This document shows positions 20,942 to 31,617 of a stretch of 64,000 bases of DNA, piece after piece (the stretch's first letter is position 1; every line of letters starts with the position of its first letter). The stretch is from Bordetella parapertussis (GTDB lineage: Bacteria; Pseudomonadota; Gammaproteobacteria; Burkholderiales; Burkholderiaceae_C). The notes beneath the pieces were generated by a model that saw nothing but the letters and a program-made list of their open reading frames with translations, made no database searches and was not told the origin of the DNA. The DNA is taken from contig CAMCTC010000011.1 of the NCBI GenBank assembly GCA_945878355.1, positions 14,810 to 78,809 on the forward strand, written 5' to 3'. Made by a program: the position numbers and the translations under genes.

Positions 20942-21697
20942 TTGGTCTTATACGAGCACCCATTCAACGAGAGCGTCCGCACCATGCTGCGGCTCGAACA
21001 TCTGTTCGACAGGCTCGACCAGTTGGTGCCCCGCGACACCGCGGTCGACCACCACTTCGCGCTGGTGACGATGTTCGAGATCTTCGACCTCGCCTCGCGC
21101 GCCGAACTCAAGCCCGACCTGCTCAAAGAACTCGAACGGCACAAAGCGCAGTTCACTGCCTACCGCAGCAATCCACAGGTGTCGCAGGCCGCGCTCGACG
21201 CGGTGATCGAGCGCATCGAACATGCGGTCACCGGCCTGAACCAGCAGCAGGGCAAGGCGGGTCAGTCACTGGCCGGCCACGAGTGGCTTGCCAGTGTGCG
21301 AAGCCGCATCACCATCCCAGCAGGAACCTGTGGGTTCGATCTGCCGGCGTACCACGCCTGGCAGCAACGCCTGCCGGCCCGGCGCAGTGCCGACCTGAAG
21401 ACCTGGCTTGACACGCTGGCGCCGCTGGCTGAAGCGCTGCACACCCTGCTGCAACTGCTGCGCGACACCGGCGTGCCACACAAGGTGGTCAGCAACGGCG
21501 GGCAGTTCCAGCAAAGCCTGCCTGCCGGGCGAACCTACCAATTGCTGAGGTTGCGCATCGACGGTGGCGACGAACTGGTGCCCGAGATCACCGGGCACCG
21601 GCTGATGGTGTCAGTGCGGCTGATGCGGACCGACGCCGAAGGGCGCTTGCGGCCCGAAGCCGTCGACATGGCGTTCGAGCTGACACTTTGCACGTGA
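20942..21697 (+). CDS. zapD: Cell division protein ZapD
   Basis: ZapD cross-links FtsZ protofilaments at the division ring. The opening VLYEHPFNESVRTMLRLEHLFDRL is the family signature. TTG 20942 puts the start right before it, with a purine-rich GAGAG just upstream; an in-frame GTG at 20903 would add 13 residues that do not fit the family. The protein is 251 residues, all-helical in the N half and beta-rich in the C half. It lies 118 bp after coaE and overlaps yacG. Confidence 0.93.
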   Translation: MVLYEHPFNESVRTMLRLEHLFDRLDQLVPRDTAVDHHFALVTMFEIFDLASRAELKPDLLKELERHKAQFTAYRSNPQVSQAALDAVIERIEHAVTGLNQQQGKAGQSLAGHEWLASVRSRITIPAGTCGFDLPAYHAWQQRLPARRSADLKTWLDTLAPLAEALHTLLQLLRDTGVPHKVVSNGGQFQQSLPAGRTYQLLRLRIDGGDELVPEITGHRLMVSVRLMRTDAEGRLRPEAVDMAFELTLCT

Positions 21698-21894
21698 CCG
21701 AGTCGGTCCAACCCGAAGCGCGTCGGGTGCCATGCCCGACTTGCGGCAGGCCAGCGCTGTTCGCACCCCAGAACGCCTGGCGCCCCTTTTGCAGCGAGCG
21801 CTGCCGCGGCGTCGACTTGGGCGCCTGGGCCAATGAGCGCTACCGGGTCGAGGTCGCGCCAAGCCCCGAGGCTGACGACACGCTGCCCGACTGA
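21694..21894 (+). CDS. yacG: DNA gyrase inhibitor YacG (DUF329)
   Basis: This small zinc protein inhibits GyrB in E. coli. The ligand set C-P-T-C and F-C-S-E-R-C is intact (C-x2-C-x15-C-x3-C), followed by RGVDLGAWANERYRV. GTG 21694 overlaps the zapD stop (GTGA) and is preferred over the TTG at 21688. The length is 66 residues. zapD-yacG adjacency is standard. Confidence 0.94.
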   Translation: MTESVQPEARRVPCPTCGRPALFAPQNAWRPFCSERCRGVDLGAWANERYRVEVAPSPEADDTLPD

Positions 21895-21980
21895 CCGCCG
21901 GCAGCGCTGACCCGCTTGGCGTGCGGGAACAAGCGCGCGCAGCCGCGACGGAATTGGCAACCAAGGCCCGGATCAGGCCT

Positions 21981-22009
21981 CTTGAAATGCCAGACTTCAG
22001 CCCTATAAT
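21981..22009 (+). promoter_or_regulatory. groESL promoter
   Basis: TTGAAA (21982-21987) and TATAAT (22004-22009) with a 16-bp spacer make a strong housekeeping promoter. The same bases also read as a sigma-32 type promoter: CTTGAAA, then CCCTATAA 13 bp later. Dual recognition is inferred from the overlap of both consensus patterns. Confidence 0.8.
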
Positions 22010-22015
22010 TGATTG

Positions 22016-22042
22016 CTAGCACTCGGCGTTGATGAGTGCTAA
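22016..22042. promoter_or_regulatory. CIRCE operator (HrcA site)
   Basis: The inverted repeat CTAGCACTC-N9-GAGTGCTAA matches the CIRCE consensus TTAGCACTC-N9-GAGTGCTAA with one mismatch in the left arm. It begins 7 bp after the -10 box, so HrcA bound here would block transcription start. hrcA itself is not in the window. Confidence 0.95.
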
Positions 22043-22141
22043 CAACCGAACCGGCGTCGTCGGTCCTCGGTTTCATGCATGTGATGGGGTGCTGGCGCTT
22101 CAGCCGCGTGCCCATTTGACTGAACTCCCAAGGAGATACGA

Positions 22142-22432
22142 ATGAAACTTCGTCCTTTGCACGATCGCGTGATCGTCAAGCGTCTTGAACAAGAAACCAA
22201 GACAGCCTCTGGCATCGTCATCCCTGACAACGCCGCCGAAAAGCCTGACCAAGGCGAAGTTCTGGCCGTCGGCCCGGGCAAGCGCAACGACAAGGGCGAA
22301 TTCATCGTCCTGAACGTTGCGGTCGGTGACCGCGTGCTGTTCGGCAAGTACTCGGGCCAGACCGTCAAGGTCGATGGCGATGAGTTGCTGGTGATGCGCG
22401 AAGAAGACCTCTTCGCTGTCGTCGCCAAGTAA
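22142..22432 (+). CDS. groES: Co-chaperonin GroES
   Basis: This 96-residue protein caps the GroEL ring. It starts [14 protein letters not shown] and has the mobile loop near residues 17-32 ([16 protein letters not shown]). A strong AAGGAG lies 7-12 bp before the ATG. It is controlled by the CIRCE/sigma-32 region upstream and is co-transcribed with groEL across a 185-bp gap. Confidence 0.99.
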   Translation: MKLRPLHDRVIVKRLEQETKTASGIVIPDNAAEKPDQGEVLAVGPGKRNDKGEFIVLNVAVGDRVLFGKYSGQTVKVDGDELLVMREEDLFAVVAK

Positions 22433-22470
22433 AGCTGCTGCGCGACGCGCTGGCGTCGTTGGGCGGTGCT

Positions 22471-22501
22471 CGGAATCCTCACATAGCGCTGCTATGTTCC
22501 G
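22471..22501. repeat. Hairpin repeat between groES and groEL
   Basis: A perfect core ACATAGC-GCT-GCTATGT (22481-22497) sits inside outer arms CGGAA (22471-22475) and TTCCG (22497-22501). The surrounding bases are also complementary in part (GGGCGG and CCGCC). Similar hairpins recur in Burkholderiales intergenic DNA to my knowledge. In the groESL message it could act in RNA processing or stability. Confidence 0.7.
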
Positions 22502-22524
22502 GTTCCTGCGTTCCGTCCGCCTAG

Positions 22525-24276
<1,752 letters not shown>

Positions 24277-24318
24277 TGTCGCGGGGACGGCCTTGCCGTC
24301 CCTCGCTGCCAGACCATG

Positions 24319-24340
24319 ATTGACCGGCTCGCCGGTCAAT
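24319..24340. terminator. Hairpin after groEL
   Basis: A perfect 9-bp stem (ATTGACCGG/CCGGTCAAT) with loop CTCG lies 43 bp after the groEL stop. No T-run follows, so it may protect the 3' end rather than terminate. Confidence 0.55.
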
Positions 24341-24362
24341 CAGTGGCTCTTGCCAAGTACAC

Positions 24363-24388
24363 ACAGGCCACCTTCGGGTGGCCTGTTT
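24363..24388 (+). terminator. Rho-independent terminator of groESL
   Basis: A 10-bp stem ACAGGCCACC/GGTGGCCTGT closes on a stable TTCG tetraloop and is followed by TTTCGTT. It separates groEL from the convergent engB end at 24415 and could serve both directions. Confidence 0.8.
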
Positions 24389-24414
24389 CGTTGCGGCGCG
24401 CGCAAGACCCGGGA

Positions 24415-25146
24415 TCAGGTCGAAGCGGAATCGGCCTCTGGCGCTGGGCCGGGCGATTGCTGCCACTGGCGCAGCGTCAGCGCCGCATCGCCCAAGCCCT
24501 GGCGCGACAGCGCCGAGAACAGCGACACGCTGATGTCAGAGGCGTCGGTGGCCATTTCAGCCAGCGCTGTCTGCGCCTGCGCCAGCGCACGCGCCTGCTG
24601 GTTGCGGTTGAGCTTGTCGGCCTTGGTCAACAACACCAGCAGCTTGACCTCACCGCGACCCACCCGCTCAGACACAAAGTCCAGCAACTGTTGGTCCAGC
24701 GGCGTGAAACCATGGCGGCAATCGACCATCATGACAATGCCCGCCAGCACGTGGCGCATCGCCAGGTAATCGGCCATCACCTGCTGCCAACGCAGCTTGG
24801 CGCCGCGCGCCACTGCAGCGTAGCCATAGCCCGGCAGGTCAGCCCATCGGCCATCAGGGGCGTCTGCCGGCCCCAGGTCGAACAGGTTGATGTGCTGGGT
24901 ACGACCCGGCGTCTTCGACGCGAACGCAAGGCGCCGGTGTTGGGCCAGCGTGTTGATCGCAGTCGACTTGCCGGCGTTGCTGCGGCCGACGAACGCGACC
25001 TCGGGCAGATCCGACGCCGGCAACTGCGACAACAGGCTGGCCGTGGTCAAGAATCGGGCGCTTTGCGTCCAGGCCAGGGCCTCGCGCACAGCGGGGTCGG
25101 TGGGGATATCGGAGTCGCTGCTCCGTACGTTGGCGCTTGGGTTCAT
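24415..25146 (-). CDS. engB: Ribosome biogenesis GTP-binding protein EngB (YihA/YsxC)
   Basis: This GTPase is needed for 50S assembly. G1 is GRSNAGKST, preceded by LPEVAFVG; TPGRTQHINLF and LPGYGYAAV (switch I/II) and LLTKADKL (G4) follow. At 243 residues it is longer than E. coli YihA (210), mostly through N- and C-terminal tails. It diverges from the cytochrome c4 gene and converges on groEL. Confidence 0.96.
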   Translation of the reverse strand: MNPSANVRSSDSDIPTDPAVREALAWTQSARFLTTASLLSQLPASDLPEVAFVGRSNAGKSTAINTLAQHRRLAFASKTPGRTQHINLFDLGPADAPDGRWADLPGYGYAAVARGAKLRWQQVMADYLAMRHVLAGIVMMVDCRHGFTPLDQQLLDFVSERVGRGEVKLLVLLTKADKLNRNQQARALAQAQTALAEMATDASDISVSLFSALSRQGLGDAALTLRQWQQSPGPAPEADSAST

Positions 25147-25288
25147 GGAGCATTGTAAAATCGATGGGTTTACCCGATACCAACAAGCTACTCACCCCAT
25201 CAACAGGCCGAACACGCCATCCTGCACGCCGCCATCCGGCAGTGCAAAACCGGCGCACAAGGCCCTGTCCATTCCAAGGTTCCACGAC

Positions 25289-25915
25289 ATGAAGTCGCTG
25301 CTCGCCCTGTCGCTGTCTGCCCTGATCTCAGTGTCGGCCAGTTCGGCCTTTGCTTCCGAAACCAAGGCTGCTGCCAAGCCCGATCTGGCCAAAGGCCAGG
25401 AAAAAGCCACCCAGGTCTGCGCCGCATGCCACACCGCTGATGGCTCTCGCGGCAGCCCGGCCAACCCGATCCTGCAGGGCCAGCATGCCGAGTACTTGGT
25501 CAAACAACTGACCGAGTACAAAGCCGGCAAGCGAGCCAACGCGATCATGACCGGCATGGCCAGCGCCTTGAGCGACGACGACATCAAGAACGTTGCCGCG
25601 TTCTATGCCAGCAAGCAAGCCAAACCCGGCTTCGCCAAGAACAAGGAATTGGTCGTGCTCGGCGAGAAGATTTACCGCGGTGGCATCGCTGCCAAGCAAG
25701 TGCCGGCCTGCGCGGGCTGTCACAGCCCGACCGGCGCCGGCATCCCTTCGCAATACCCACGTTTGGGTGGACAACATGCAGACTACTCTGAAGCGCAGCT
25801 TAGCGCTTTCCGATCCGGCACCCGCGCCAACTCGGCCCAGATGACCGCGATTGCGGCCCGCATGAGCGACAAGGAAATCAAGGCTGTCTCCGATTACGTT
25901 GCCGGTTTGCGCTAA
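25289..25915 (+). CDS. Dihaem cytochrome c4
   Basis: This periplasmic electron carrier is 208 residues, with a signal peptide (about 1-22, ending SSAFA) and two haem c sites: CAACH at 44-48 and CAGCH at 141-145. The two halves are homologous (SDDDIKNVAAFYASK and SDKEIKAVSDYVAGL). Such proteins usually bring electrons from the bc1 complex to terminal oxidases. An in-frame extension upstream overlaps engB antisense and is not real. A very strong terminator follows. Confidence 0.95.
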   Translation: MKSLLALSLSALISVSASSAFASETKAAAKPDLAKGQEKATQVCAACHTADGSRGSPANPILQGQHAEYLVKQLTEYKAGKRANAIMTGMASALSDDDIKNVAAFYASKQAKPGFAKNKELVVLGEKIYRGGIAAKQVPACAGCHSPTGAGIPSQYPRLGGQHADYSEAQLSAFRSGTRANSAQMTAIAARMSDKEIKAVSDYVAGLR

Positions 25916-25931
25916 ACCACACCTGCACTCC

Positions 25932-25970
25932 AAACACCGAGGGCCGGTCGATGACCGGCCCTCGGTGTTT
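25932..25970 (+). terminator. Strong terminator after cytochrome c4
   Basis: An uninterrupted 18-bp stem (left arm 25932-25949, right arm 25953-25970) closes on a 3-nt loop GAT. The right arm ends in TGTTT, giving a short T-run. It lies 16 bp after the stop codon. Confidence 0.9.
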
Positions 25971-26079
25971 GCGCGGCCTTGCGAACAAGGGCCGCTGACC
26001 TTGCTGCCACCAAGGCGTCTGACTCTGGGCTAAGGTTCGACAGGCCTGACCCCGGCCTGCCTTGACAACTGGAGATCCC

Positions 26080-27069
26080 ATGCCATCAGTCTTTAACCGT
26101 GTTTCAGGCCAACCCGCGCCGTCCGAGATCACGCCACGCACGATCTACGAGGGTCGGCGCGGCTGGATGAAACGATTGGCCGCTGGCGCGCTGGGCAGCG
26201 GACTGGCCACCTGGGCAGCGCGCGATGCGCTGGCAACCGGCGGCGCGGCCAAGGGCGCTGCGCTGGCCGGCGTAAAGAGCGCGGTGGCCGGTGTGGTGAC
26301 GATGGAGAAATCCACGCCCAGAGCGGACGCCACCAGCTACAACAATTTCTACGAATTCGGCACCGACAAAGCCGACCCTGCGCGCAACGCCCACACGCTC
26401 AAGACGCGGCCGTGGACCGTGACGATCGAGGGCGAGGTCAAAAAGCCCAAGACCTTTGGCATCGACGAGTTGCTCAAGCTCAGCGCCATGGAAGAACGCA
26501 TTTACCGGCTGCGCTGCGTCGAAGGCTGGTCGATGGTGATCCCCTGGGTCGGCTACTCGCTGGCCGAACTGATCAAGCAGGTCGAGCCGACGGGCAATGC
26601 CAAGTACGTCGAGTTCCACACCCTGGCCGATCCCAAGACCATGCCTTTCGTCGGCTCGCGCGTGCTCGACTGGCCTTATGTCGAAGGCCTGCGCATCGAC
26701 GAGGCGATGCACCCGCTTTCGCTGCTGGCCTTCGGCATGTACGGCGAGGTGCTGCCGAACCAGAACGGCGCGCCGGTGCGGCTGGTGATGCCCTGGAAAT
26801 ACGGCTTCAAGTCGGCCAAGTCCATCGTCAAGATCCGCTTCGTCGAGCAGCAACCCAAGACCGCCTGGGTCAAGGCCGCTGCGCAGGAATACGGCTTTTA
26901 TTCCAACGTCAACCCAAAAGTCGACCACCCGCGCTGGAGCCAGGCCACAGAGCGCCGGATCGGCGAGGACGGCGTGTTCACCAAGAAGCGGCCGACGCTG
27001 ATGTTCAACGGTTACGAGGCGCAGGTCGGGTCGCTCTACGCCGGGCTGGACTTGTCCAAGAACTTCTGA
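26080..27069 (+). CDS. msrP: Periplasmic methionine sulfoxide reductase, molybdopterin subunit
   Basis: MsrP (YedY) repairs oxidised methionines in periplasmic proteins, with electrons from MsrQ. The 329-residue protein has a Tat signal ([15 protein letters not shown], Arg26-Arg27) and the Mo-ligating cysteine Cys146 in [14 protein letters not shown] 26080 is preceded by GGAG; a TTG at 26062 is in frame but unsupported. It lies 19 bp before msrQ. The twin-arginine motif is slightly unusual, with Gly-Trp-Met where Arg-Phe-Leu is common. Confidence 0.95.
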   Translation: MPSVFNRVSGQPAPSEITPRTIYEGRRGWMKRLAAGALGSGLATWAARDALATGGAAKGAALAGVKSAVAGVVTMEKSTPRADATSYNNFYEFGTDKADPARNAHTLKTRPWTVTIEGEVKKPKTFGIDELLKLSAMEERIYRLRCVEGWSMVIPWVGYSLAELIKQVEPTGNAKYVEFHTLADPKTMPFVGSRVLDWPYVEGLRIDEAMHPLSLLAFGMYGEVLPNQNGAPVRLVMPWKYGFKSAKSIVKIRFVEQQPKTAWVKAAAQEYGFYSNVNPKVDHPRWSQATERRIGEDGVFTKKRPTLMFNGYEAQVGSLYAGLDLSKNF

Positions 27070-27088
27070 CACAGCGCCGGCGCAGCGC

Positions 27089-27700
27089 ATGAACAAGCTG
27101 CTGCTGCATCGCGCCGCCAAGCCGCTGCTGTTCAGCCTGGCGCTGCTGCCGTTCGCGCAACTGCTGTGGGGCGCGATCGCCAACACCCTGGGTGCGAACC
27201 CAGCCGAAGCACTGATCCGTGGCAGTGGCGACTGGTTGCTGCGCTTTGTCTGCCTGACGCTGGCGATCACGCCATTGCGCGAAGCAACAGGCTGGAGCGC
27301 GCTGGCCCGGCTGCGCCGGATGACGGGTTTGTTCGCCTTCGGCTACGGTGTGATTCACTTTCTGTGCTATGCCTGGCTAGACATGGGGCTGGACTTTGAC
27401 GACATCGTTCGCGACATCCCCAAGCGCCCGTTCATCCTGGTCGGCACGCTCGCGCTGCTCGGGATGCTGCCGCTGGCCGCGACCTCGTTCAACCGCGCGA
27501 TCAGGGCGCTGGGCGCAGCGCGCTGGAAAGCGCTGCACCGCGTGGTCTACGCGGTCGCGCTGCTGGCCTTGTTGCACTTCTTCTGGATGCGCGCGGCCAA
27601 GCACAACTTCACCGAATGGTCGGTCTATGCGGCCATCGTGGCCCTGCTGTTGGGTTGGCGCTTGCGCCAAGCCTTGCGGCGGCGAAGCGCTATTTCATGA
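27089..27700 (+). CDS. msrQ: MsrQ haem-binding membrane subunit (YedZ)
   Basis: This six-helix inner-membrane cytochrome b passes quinol electrons to MsrP. The 203-residue protein has conserved histidines in GVIHFLCYAWLD, KALHRVVYA and LLHFFWMRAAKHNF. It follows msrP by 19 bp. The last 11 bp overlap the end of the convergent dctM gene. Confidence 0.94.
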   Translation: MNKLLLHRAAKPLLFSLALLPFAQLLWGAIANTLGANPAEALIRGSGDWLLRFVCLTLAITPLREATGWSALARLRRMTGLFAFGYGVIHFLCYAWLDMGLDFDDIVRDIPKRPFILVGTLALLGMLPLAATSFNRAIRALGAARWKALHRVVYAVALLALLHFFWMRAAKHNFTEWSVYAAIVALLLGWRLRQALRRRSAIS

Positions 27701-28982
27701 ATCCTGGCAGCCACAGCGCGAGCTGCGGAAATACCAGCACCAGTACCAGGCCCACGACCAGTGGCAGGCAGAAGATTGCCGAACCCCGAAAGATCTGCGA
27801 CATCGGCACGTTCTTCAACAGCGCGTTCATCACAAACATGTTCATGCCCACTGGCGGTGAAATCAGCCCGACTTGCACCACCAACACGATCAGCACGCCG
27901 AACCAGACCGGATCGAAGCCGAGCTGGGTGACGACCGGAAAGAACACCGGGATCGTCAGCAACACCATGCTGAGTTCCTCCATGATCGTACCCAGCACCA
28001 CGTAGACACCCATCATCGCGGCGATCACCACCAGCGGGGGCAAGCCGAGATGGGTGATGCCGGTCTTCAGGTCGCCCGGCATGCTGGTGTAGTTGACGAA
28101 GTTCGAGAACATCGCCGCGGCGATCAGAATCGTGAACAGCATCGCCGTGGTGCGAGAGCTCTCGGCCAACACGTCGAACAGCACCCGCGGCGTCAAGCTG
28201 CCGCGTGCCAACGCGAACGCGAATGCGCCCGAGGCGCCTATCCCTGCGCCCTCGGTGGCAGTGAACCAGCCGCCGTAAATACCACCCAGCACCAGCACCA
28301 CCAGCAGCGCGACGCCCCAGATATCACGCAGCGCGGCCCAGCGCTCAGGCCAGTCAACCCGCTGACCCGCCGGGCCGGCTTCAGGATGGCGTCGAATGAT
28401 CCAGGCAACGCCCGTCATCAGCAGCCCAGCGCACAGCAGACCCGGCACCACGCCGGCCGCAAACAGCTTGCCAATATGGGTCTCGGTGACGATGCCGTAG
28501 ATCACCATGATGGTCGAAGGCGGGATCATGATGCCCAGCGTGCCGCCGGCGGCAATCACCCCGGTCGACAGGTAGTCGGCGTAACCCAGCTTCTTCATCG
28601 ACGGGTAGGCCACCTTGGTCATCGTCGCTGCGGTGGCGATCGACGAGCCGCAGATCGCGCCGAAACCCGCGCAAGCCATGATCGTCGCGTGAGCCAGACC
28701 ACCTCGGCGGTGTCCGACAAAGGCAAATGCGGCGCGAAACAGCTCGTGCGCCAGTCCGGCGCGGGCGACGAAATTGCCCATCAGGATGAACAGCGGCACC
28801 ACCGACAGCGTGTAGGCAAAGCCCGAGTCGTACACCACCTGCGCCGCAGCGGCGGCGGTCGGCCCCCAGCCACGCATCAGCCCGAGGCCGACATAACCGA
28901 CAAAGCCCATCGCGAAGGCCAGCGGGACGCGCAGCAGCGCCAGCACGAAGACCGCGGCAAAACCCAACAGCGCCTCGGTCAT
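27690..28982 (-). CDS. TRAP transporter large permease (DctM)
   Basis: The 430-residue protein has about twelve membrane segments and is the sodium-coupled transport subunit of a tripartite ATP-independent periplasmic system. GFGAICGSSIATAATMTKVAYPSMKK and GGTLGIMIPPSTIMVIYG are family hallmarks. It overlaps the small permease gene by 4 bp and forms one operon with the binding protein upstream. The substrate is not readable from this subunit. Confidence 0.95.
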   Translation of the reverse strand: MTEALLGFAAVFVLALLRVPLAFAMGFVGYVGLGLMRGWGPTAAAAAQVVYDSGFAYTLSVVPLFILMGNFVARAGLAHELFRAAFAFVGHRRGGLAHATIMACAGFGAICGSSIATAATMTKVAYPSMKKLGYADYLSTGVIAAGGTLGIMIPPSTIMVIYGIVTETHIGKLFAAGVVPGLLCAGLLMTGVAWIIRRHPEAGPAGQRVDWPERWAALRDIWGVALLVVLVLGGIYGGWFTATEGAGIGASGAFAFALARGSLTPRVLFDVLAESSRTTAMLFTILIAAAMFSNFVNYTSMPGDLKTGITHLGLPPLVVIAAMMGVYVVLGTIMEELSMVLLTIPVFFPVVTQLGFDPVWFGVLIVLVVQVGLISPPVGMNMFVMNALLKNVPMSQIFRGSAIFCLPLVVGLVLVLVFPQLALWLPGFMK

Positions 28983-29467
28983 GTCGCACCCCCGATGTCG
29001 GGGCTCGCATCGGGGTCACCGGGCTGCGCCACCAACAGCATATGCATCAGCGAGGTCAGCCCGCACAGCACGCTCATCAGCCCGACAAAAGGCCCGAGCG
29101 GCAGCTTGAGCTGGGCCGTGGTGTCACCATAGCCGGCCATCTGCATGGCCTTGTCCCACATCAACCAGGCCAGCGCCGCCAAGGCCAGGCCACACAACAG
29201 GTTGATCAAGCCCTGCTGCAGTCGGCGCAGCCAAGCCGGCATCAAGGCGTCGAGCGAGTCAAAAGCCACGTGTTCGCCGTGCAGGCTGACCAGCGGCAGC
29301 GCCGAGAAAATCACCACCACCATCAGGATTTCGGTCAACTCCAGCGAGCCCGGCACAGATTGGCTGAGCAGCTTTCGCCCCAGCACGTCGACGAGGGTCA
29401 GCGCCATGATGGCAAACAGGGCCACTGCGGCCAACAGGCCGCACAGTGCATCGAGAAGACGTTTCAA
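28979..29467 (-). CDS. TRAP transporter small permease (DctQ)
   Basis: The 162-residue protein has four membrane helices and DctQ-family features (LVDVLGRKLL, VPGSLELTEILMV). The start codon is TTG (complement of CAA at 29465-29467), supported by AAGGA 6 bp before it; no better ATG exists. It lies 81 bp after the binding-protein gene and couples to dctM by an ATGA overlap. Confidence 0.92.
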   Translation of the reverse strand: MKRLLDALCGLLAAVALFAIMALTLVDVLGRKLLSQSVPGSLELTEILMVVVIFSALPLVSLHGEHVAFDSLDALMPAWLRRLQQGLINLLCGLALAALAWLMWDKAMQMAGYGDTTAQLKLPLGPFVGLMSVLCGLTSLMHMLLVAQPGDPDASPDIGGAT

Positions 29468-29548
29468 ACGGTTTCCTTGCTACGCGGCCGATCGCTGCGA
29501 CGAGCGGCCGCGGGGGTACAGCAAGCCGGGAAGGTCCCGGCACGGGGG

Positions 29549-30580
29549 TCACTTCTCGAGCTTGGTGATCTCGGCACGGTACTCGGCCAGCACCTTCTTC
29601 GCGTCCTTCAGACCCTTGGCCTCGGCCGCCTTGATCCAGGCATCCTCCAACCCGCTGGTCTTGGCTTTGACCGCCGAAACAAAGGGCGCGTCGGCCTTGG
29701 TAAAGGCAACGCCGGCAGCCTGCATGAAGGCCATGCCACGGCGGTCAACCTTGTCCCAGCCGCGGCCGATCATGCGGGCAGCAAACTCTCCCGACATCTC
29801 GTCAACGATCTTCTTCACATCAGCCGGCATCGCGTCGTATTTGGCCTGGTTCATCATGAACACAAAGCTGGTGTTGTACAGACCGCCCGGGAAGGTGGTG
29901 GCGTACTTGATCACCTTGTCGATCTTGAAACCCTCGACCGATTCGGCCGGGAACAATGTGCCGTCCATCACGCCGGTCGACAGCAACTCATAACTCTCAG
30001 TCGAAGGTTTGAGGGTGGCATTCATGCCCAAGGCTTTGGTGATGTCATTGACCATGCCACCGCCAACGCGCCACTTCATGCCGGTCATGTCCTCGACCTT
30101 GGCCACCGTCTTCTTGGTGTTGAAAACAATGCCCGGACCGTGGGTGAACACCGCCAGCACCTTGACACCCTTGTGCTCTTCGGCAAACGCCGGGTGGCGT
30201 GCGTAGACACGCTGGAAAGCGACCGAGGTCACCTCGGCCGAATTGCCCATGAAAGGAAACTCGACCATCTGCGGGCTGACGAAGCGCCCCGGCGTGTAGC
30301 CGTGGACCGTGAACGACAGGTCGGCCAGGCCGTTGCGCACCGCGTCGAAGGTACCAGGCGGCGCCGACACCGCGCGCGGAAGCACGTTGCACTTGATCTT
30401 GCCAGCAGCTCTTTGCTCGAGCATGCCGCACCACTCGATCTGCGACAAGGTCAGGGTGTGCGAAGGCGGCACCCAGGAAGACAGCGTCAGCACGGTTTGC
30501 GCCATGGCCGGTGCGGCCAAGCCTACCGAGGCTGCCGTCGTGATCAGGGCGCGGCGAACCAGGTTCGACAGCAGGGACAT
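29549..30580 (-). CDS. TRAP transporter substrate-binding protein (DctP family)
   Basis: This is a 343-residue periplasmic binding protein with a signal peptide (about 1-28, ending PAMAQ). The arginine that usually clamps a substrate carboxylate is probably in MTGMKWRVGGG. The family mostly binds organic acids; the actual ligand is unknown. AGGAG lies before the ATG. It is the first gene of the dctP-dctQ-dctM operon. Confidence 0.94.
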   Translation of the reverse strand: MSLLSNLVRRALITTAASVGLAAPAMAQTVLTLSSWVPPSHTLTLSQIEWCGMLEQRAAGKIKCNVLPRAVSAPPGTFDAVRNGLADLSFTVHGYTPGRFVSPQMVEFPFMGNSAEVTSVAFQRVYARHPAFAEEHKGVKVLAVFTHGPGIVFNTKKTVAKVEDMTGMKWRVGGGMVNDITKALGMNATLKPSTESYELLSTGVMDGTLFPAESVEGFKIDKVIKYATTFPGGLYNTSFVFMMNQAKYDAMPADVKKIVDEMSGEFAARMIGRGWDKVDRRGMAFMQAAGVAFTKADAPFVSAVKAKTSGLEDAWIKAAEAKGLKDAKKVLAEYRAEITKLEK

Positions 30581-30901
30581 GGTTGAATCTCCTCAAGATG
30601 GAATAGCAAGCTGCGAGCCTGCAGCAACTGCAGATGCTGCCTCAATCTGCGGCCGCGCGACATTGCAGAAAACCAGGGGCCAGGACCGGGAGATGTCGGT
30701 GTAGCGCCACGCTCTCAAGCAAGTGTGGCTTTGCCACTTTGCTTGATCCCCACGAGGGGCGGCCGGCTTTGGCCGGACTTGGGGCGCTCAAAACGGGTCG
30801 GCGTGGCGCCTGTCACGGCTGTCCGCGCGCAGATCCGGAACTGACCCGATGCCGCCGCTAGAGTCAACCACCATGCCCCGCCAGCCCAAACCGGTTGAAA
30901 A
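30581..30901. other. Intergenic region with dispersed repeat
   Basis: This 321-bp gap separates the divergent TRAP operon and a hypothetical gene. Near 30620-30642 several CTGCAG-type short repeats are seen. The centre holds copy 3 of the dispersed repeat. I see no clear promoter hexamers and no protein-coding potential. Confidence 0.6.
30710..30790. repeat. Dispersed GC-rich repeat, copy 3
   Basis: This 81-bp element (CGCTCTCAAGCAAGTGTGGC to GGGGCGCTCA) matches copy 2 (14044-14124) over its whole length with few changes. Some changes are paired (GGCCGGC...GCCGGAC), which suggests that RNA or DNA folding matters. Confidence 0.85.
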
Positions 30902-31528
30902 ATGCCAGATCATGCCAGCCCGCCCACCGATCCCCGCGGCATCGTCGACTCGGCTGCCGACGGTCAGGCGCTGGGCACCGGTCCGGCACGCGAGTCACTC
31001 TGGCGATCGCTGCAGGCGCTGAGCCAGGCCGAACTCGAAACCGGCCCAGGTCGACCCGCTGCGCTGTGCCAAGCCTTGACAGAGACGGCCAGCGCACTGG
31101 CCGGGCTGCAGGCCTACAGCCCGGCTGAGAGCCACCTGGCCCAGGCCTTGCGCTGGGCGATGGTGATGGGCGCAGTCGACACCCGAGCCGACTTGTGCTG
31201 CAAGCTGGCCGAACTGGCAAGCCAGGTCGCCGACATGGCGGAGACGAATGGCGAACAACCCAACACCGTTCGCCGGGCCCGTGACCGGGCGCGTGACCAG
31301 GCCTTCGAGGCAGTGAGGCTGGCCGATCAGCGCGCCGACCCTCATTGGGAAATCAGTTTGCTGCTGCGCGCCAGCGATGTGCTGGTGCGTTGCGGCGACC
31401 ACGACGACGCGGCGCAGCTCAAACTGCGAGCCGACAAGCTGATGAACAGCTCGGCACCCCAGCACAACGCAAGACCCAGGATATCCCAGGACAGCCTGCG
31501 GATCGCCGGCCCCGCCACGCTGATGTAG
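30902..31528 (+). CDS. Hypothetical helical protein
   Basis: The 208-residue protein has no family that I recognise. It is rich in alanine, leucine and arginine, lacks a signal peptide and membrane segments, and looks helical throughout (SLWRSLQALSQAELETG, SHLAQALRWAMVMG, ASDVLVRCGDHDDAAQLK). The helix pairs resemble tetratricopeptide repeats. The coding bias (GC-rich third positions) supports a real gene. It lies 89 bp before the acyltransferase gene on the same strand. Confidence 0.65.
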   Translation: MPDHASPPTDPRGIVDSAADGQALGTGPARESLWRSLQALSQAELETGPGRPAALCQALTETASALAGLQAYSPAESHLAQALRWAMVMGAVDTRADLCCKLAELASQVADMAETNGEQPNTVRRARDRARDQAFEAVRLADQRADPHWEISLLLRASDVLVRCGDHDDAAQLKLRADKLMNSSAPQHNARPRISQDSLRIAGPATLM

Positions 31529-31617
31529 TCCGGGCAAGGGCCGCCAGCGGGCTGTTTGCCGCGCCGCCGCACAATGCGGGTCCAGCCCTTGCCGCGCCCA
31601 GGCGCGCCATCTGTCCC

